This document shows, one piece after another, positions 60,780 to 64,000 of a stretch of 64,000 bases of DNA. Position numbers and translations under genes: made by a program. The notes beneath the pieces were generated by a model. It did no database searches, was not told the DNA's origin, and saw only the letters and a program-made list of their open reading frames with translations. How positions within the stretch are numbered: the stretch's first letter is position 1; every line of letters begins with the position of its first letter. The stretch comes from CAZNVG01 sp964576475 (lineage in GTDB: Bacteria > Patescibacteriota > Saccharimonadia > Saccharimonadales > CAZNVG01): NCBI GenBank assembly GCA_964576475.1, contig CAZNVG010000003.1:24324-88323 (forward strand), in the 5' to 3' direction.

Positions 60780-61703
60780 CTACACATCCTCTAGCTTCTT
60801 TAATCGCTTTGCACCAGTCGCTATGTAGCCATATCCAATGCCAATAAGCAGTAAAAATACATACACGATGGCGAGAAGCCCCTTGAGGCTCACATCATTC
60901 AGCACACCGACAAGTGAGGTAAGATATTGGATCATCATGGAGGCAAGGATAACGAGAGCATTGCCGAGAATAAATAATCGAAGGGCTTGGCGGTACAGTA
61001 TGCCCCTCACCTGTGATTTGTATGTCAAAAGATTTACAACTGATTCATAAGCTTTGTGCCATACATATATATAAGGAATCATAATAGTCGAGACAAGCAA
61101 CCAGTCAGGTAAGAAGTAGGCAGCTCTGTTTGAGCCTGCAGGAGGAAATTGTCGCGCAGGGTTGTTTAGGGTTAGGTATACATAAAGCATTGATAGACTA
61201 GCGAATAAACCAAACGCAATTATGCGCTTAGGAAGAGTAGGTGTGCGTTTGATTGATGAAATAAGCCCACGAGTTCCACCTACGATAATCGTGAACGTTA
61301 CCACCGAGACTGCAAGTGCGATGTAGTTGTTTATAATCGTCGCCTCACTTGAATAGTGCGGCCAGTAATGACGTATGTAAGCGACTATTGTTCCGAGACA
61401 GGCAATTGCTGGCATAGATGCAGCTCTCAAGCGAAGTCCTTTGGCTAGTGTCAGTAAATGTTTGCCATCTCGCTTTTCGCGAATCTGCATTGCGTACTCA
61501 TGGAACTTTTGAGCACCGTATATTGCGACAAACCAAATTGCTATATAGGGAAGAATCGCACTTAATGCTATGAGATGTGCTTGAGTGACCGTTAGTTTAT
61601 ACCTAAGGAGCGTGCTGGCGTCTGGTGGAAGAAATACTGTCAGTACGACGTATGCGAGAGACATTGTTATCGAGAATCGAACGGTTTTTTGGGAGATCTG
61701 CAC
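60780..61703 (-). CDS. Polytopic membrane protein, unknown, 307 residues
   Basis: Eight hydrophobic segments with short basic loops. No transporter signature. It ends 9 bp before the small gene upstream of the PAS kinase, so all four minus-strand genes may form one operon. Could be the membrane input module for the soluble kinase, but this is a guess. Confidence 0.7.
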   Translation of the reverse strand: MQISQKTVRFSITMSLAYVVLTVFLPPDASTLLRYKLTVTQAHLIALSAILPYIAIWFVAIYGAQKFHEYAMQIREKRDGKHLLTLAKGLRLRAASMPAIACLGTIVAYIRHYWPHYSSEATIINNYIALAVSVVTFTIIVGGTRGLISSIKRTPTLPKRIIAFGLFASLSMLYVYLTLNNPARQFPPAGSNRAAYFLPDWLLVSTIMIPYIYVWHKAYESVVNLLTYKSQVRGILYRQALRLFILGNALVILASMMIQYLTSLVGVLNDVSLKGLLAIVYVFLLLIGIGYGYIATGAKRLKKLEDV

Positions 61704-61892
61704 AGATATTTCCTCTTATACTAAGTTTACTTAAAGGAGTTTACGCTCGACTATAATACTCAATACAGCAGCAATTGTACGTCTGCAATTGAGCACCCGG
61801 TGTAAGAAATTTCACAGAACATTTTTAGTGTGAAATATTCCATGTCCTTCTTGAGTCGTTAAATATGCCTACTTTCGTTATAATACAGCGAT

Positions 61893-62462
61893 ATGAGAAA
61901 GATCATTGTATTTAACATGCTCTCTGTTGATGGCTACTTTGCAGGTAGTGATGGCAACATTGATTGGCACGTTGTAGACGAAGAGTTTAACCACTTTGCA
62001 CTCACTCTGCTGAGTAGAGTAGACACCATACTATTTGGCAGAATTACGTATGATCTGTTTAAGAGTTATTGGCCATCAGCGTTGAACGACCCAACTACTG
62101 ATGAGAGTAATATGAAAATAGCTCAGGCAATTGATGCTGCAACTAAAATTGTTTTCTCAGAGAAAGAACTATCTTCAGATTGGCGCAACACCGAACGAAA
62201 GGACGATGTACTCGAAAAGGATATCCGCAAGCTTAAAAGTAGCGACGGCAAAGATATTGTTATCTATGGAAGTGGTACCATAGTGCAACAGTTAAGCAAT
62301 CTGCAGCTTATTGATGAGTATAATCTTATGATAAATCCGATTATCTTGGGTGCGGGAAAGCCGCTCTTCGAGGACATCGATTCGCTCCGCCTTAAGCTTG
62401 AAGAAACGCAAAGATATGAAAACAGCGGCAATGTATTATTGACGTATACGCCGCAGTATTAA
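61893..62462 (+). CDS. RibD C-terminal/dihydrofolate-reductase-like protein (YyaP type)
   Basis: 189 residues. MRKIIVFNMLSVDGYFAGSD at the N-terminus, ILFGRITYDLFKSYWP and DIVIYGSGTIVQQL are characteristic of the YyaP/YwjB group. Binds NADPH; physiological reaction unknown. TATAAT lies 8 nt before the ATG (leaderless). Ends 14 bp before the ABC gene. Confidence 0.9.
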   Translation: MRKIIVFNMLSVDGYFAGSDGNIDWHVVDEEFNHFALTLLSRVDTILFGRITYDLFKSYWPSALNDPTTDESNMKIAQAIDAATKIVFSEKELSSDWRNTERKDDVLEKDIRKLKSSDGKDIVIYGSGTIVQQLSNLQLIDEYNLMINPIILGAGKPLFEDIDSLRLKLEETQRYENSGNVLLTYTPQY

Positions 62463-62476
62463 TGAAAGGACGATAC

Positions 62477-63445
62477 ATGGCAGACACCACCTACGCAATT
62501 GAAGTTAAGAACTTAACCAAATCGTACGGCGAGACAAAAGTACTTAAAGGGATCGATCTTAAGGTCGAGCGGGGCACTATGCTCGCATTGCTCGGGCCAA
62601 ATGGCGCCGGCAAAACGACGACCGTAAGAATCTTAAGTACACTATTGAATTTCGAAGCCGGACACATCACCATCGAAGGCTTCGATATTGCTACCCAATC
62701 TGATGAGATTCGCACGGTAATTGGTCTTACAGGGCAGTCCGCTGCCGTCGATGAGCTTCTTACTGGTAGAGAAAACCTCGTACTTATGGGCAGGCTCTAT
62801 CGTCTGACTAAAGAAAGTGCCAAAGCGCGTGCCGAAGAGCTACTCAAAGATTTCAGTCTATTAAAGGCCGCCGATCGCCCCGCAAAGACTTACTCAGGAG
62901 GTATGCGACGTCGGCTTGATCTGGCGGTAAGTTTGATCGCAACTCCACCTATCATCTTCCTCGATGAGCCGACGACAGGATTGGACCCCCGATCACGTCT
63001 TGCTATGTGGGACATCATCAACCGTCTTAAAGCGTCTGGAACGACAATATTACTTACAACGCAGTACCTCGAGGAGGCGGATCAGCTCGCAGATCGCATT
63101 GTAGTTATTGATGATGGCAAGGTGATTGCCGAAGGAACCGCTACAGAGCTCAAAAGTAAGGTCGGTAAAGATCGACTTGAGCTATTATTCAAAGATGCCG
63201 AAGGACTAGCAGCCGCTAAGAAAGTACTCAAAGCCATAGTCGACACTGATGAAAAAGATTTCACAGCGACGCTCATCATCAATGACACGAACAAAGATGT
63301 TAAGCAGACTATGGACATATTAGCGGACAAAAACATTGTGCTTGAATCTATGGCAGTACATAAACCGACACTAGACGATGTATTCTTGTCGCTAACAGGT
63401 AAGCAGAAGAAAAAAACTGAATCAGAAAAGAAGGAGACAAAATAA
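62477..63445 (+). CDS. ABC transporter ATPase, DrrA-like
   Basis: 322 residues from the ATG at 62477 with AAAGGACGATAC upstream. Walker A LLGPNGAGKTTTVRIL, signature TYSGGMRRRLDLAVSL, Walker B PIIFLDEPTTGLDP, and a C-terminal extension typical of DrrA drug-export ATPases. Works with the permease that starts at its stop codon (TAATG). Confidence 0.93.
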   Translation: MADTTYAIEVKNLTKSYGETKVLKGIDLKVERGTMLALLGPNGAGKTTTVRILSTLLNFEAGHITIEGFDIATQSDEIRTVIGLTGQSAAVDELLTGRENLVLMGRLYRLTKESAKARAEELLKDFSLLKAADRPAKTYSGGMRRRLDLAVSLIATPPIIFLDEPTTGLDPRSRLAMWDIINRLKASGTTILLTTQYLEEADQLADRIVVIDDGKVIAEGTATELKSKVGKDRLELLFKDAEGLAAAKKVLKAIVDTDEKDFTATLIINDTNKDVKQTMDILADKNIVLESMAVHKPTLDDVFLSLTGKQKKKTESEKKETK

Positions 63446-64000
63446 TGGCCACCGAACTTGTATTTGAGAAGAATTCCAAAACAGTCCAGTCATTCGTTGA
63501 TGCATTCTTAATGATAAAGCGAAGTTCGACACATATTCTGCGGAATACCGACCAGCTGCTCGGCGCATTTTTCCAACCAATTATGTTCTTGGTCTTATTT
63601 GCGTCAGTGTTTGGTGGTGCTATTAAGGGTTCGCTGCCGCCAGGAGTGAACTACCTAAATTTCCTAATGGCTGGAATCATAGTACAGACGGTCGCATTCG
63701 GCTCTACGACTACGGCAATTGCGGTATGCAATGATCTGCAAAAAGGAATCGTCGATAGGTTCCGTTCCCTACCGATGTCAAACTTGGCAGTGTTGACTGG
63801 GCACGTTGTGTCAGACCTTCTTAGGAACTCTATTAGTACCACTGTCATGATTCTGACTGGACTCGTGATAGGATTTCGTTCCAACGCAAGCCCAACAGAC
63901 TGGTTGAGTATCATTGGTATTCTTTTCCTCTTCACATTTGCGTTCTCGTGGCTTGCGGCCATCGTTGGCGTAGTCGCTAAAAGTGTCGAAGCAGTGCAGT
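63445..64000 (+). CDS. ABC-2 type permease, DrrB-like (cut by window end)
   Basis: 185 residues are visible. SFVDAFLMIKRSSTHILRNT leads into the first membrane segment, with QPIMFLVLFASVFGGAI, GIVDRFRSLPMS and GHVVSDLLRNSIS typical of DrrB. Start overlaps the ATPase stop by 1 bp. The pair would export a drug-like or lipid molecule. Confidence 0.92.
   Translation, partial: MATELVFEKNSKTVQSFVDAFLMIKRSSTHILRNTDQLLGAFFQPIMFLVLFASVFGGAIKGSLPPGVNYLNFLMAGIIVQTVAFGSTTTAIAVCNDLQKGIVDRFRSLPMSNLAVLTGHVVSDLLRNSISTTVMILTGLVIGFRSNASPTDWLSIIGILFLFTFAFSWLAAIVGVVAKSVEAVQ

Noticed and set aside
1..64000. CRISPR arrays, rRNA or tRNA genes, insertion sequences with transposases
   Set aside because: No regularly spaced repeats, rRNA core sequences, tRNA cloverleafs or transposase motifs were found by eye in the spacers.
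1..64000. Recoded UGA (as in Gracilibacteria/Absconditabacteria)
   Set aside because: Several conserved genes (for example metG and the cysteine desulfurase) end at TGA at the expected family length, so TGA is a stop here.

Overview
The window reads as a chromosome segment of a Patescibacteria (CPR) bacterium, most likely a Saccharibacteria (TM7)-type organism. This is an inference from content, not a database match. Genes are compact and often overlap by 1-20 bp. Many have no ribosome binding site but carry a -10 box 6-8 nt before the start codon, which indicates leaderless transcription. TGA is used as a stop. Surface proteins have signal peptides and one ends in an IPQTG sorting signal. 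Two runs of 10 N (16345-16354 and 41230-41239) show that this is a scaffold.

Layout. 1-4803: end of an unknown gene, a DUF2156-type protein, a sensor kinase and a sortase-type surface protein. 4804-8252: an unusual accessory block on the minus strand, with two GC-rich genes bounded by hairpins and inverted repeats, and upstream of them a large non-coding region that looks like one structured RNA of about 650 nt with its own promoter, a 14-bp closing stem and a terminator. 8411-13064: metG, tatD, two small unknown genes, a cysteine desulfurase and a DUF218 protein. 13070-14048: a second GC-rich minus-strand island with two small membrane proteins. 14077-25002: mnmA, a polyprenol-kinase-like gene, a peptide-binding protein broken by the first gap, a PIG-L deacetylase, an AlkD-like protein, enolase, a 2-hydroxyacid dehydrogenase, phosphoglycerate mutase and purD.

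25026-36710 holds the most coherent metabolic system: genes resembling all four steps of long-chain olefin synthesis (OleA, OleB, OleC, OleD). They are interleaved with a fatty-acyl ligase, an acyl carrier protein, a phosphopantetheinyl transferase, a cytochrome P450, a cytochrome b5-like protein, a glycosyltransferase, a DedA protein and a patatin lipase. This suggests that acyl chains, possibly scavenged from a host, are activated, loaded on a carrier, condensed head-to-head and tailored.

36707-51561 carries proteases, msrA, small stress-type peptides, a homoserine-dehydrogenase-like protein, a GH25-like secreted protein, a lipoprotein HNH-type nuclease, a LysR regulator beside inositol-phosphate synthase, a PIF1-type helicase and an MFS transporter. 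51626-53080 is a third GC-rich minus-strand island, with a CoaB-like/class II aldolase-like fusion under a consensus promoter, divergent from a TrmB-type regulator. 54039-61703 is a signalling block: a 1,366-residue receptor kinase with an NHL propeller, a Crp/Fnr regulator, a REC protein and a PAS kinase. The window ends with a RibD-type reductase and a DrrAB-like ABC exporter cut by the window edge.
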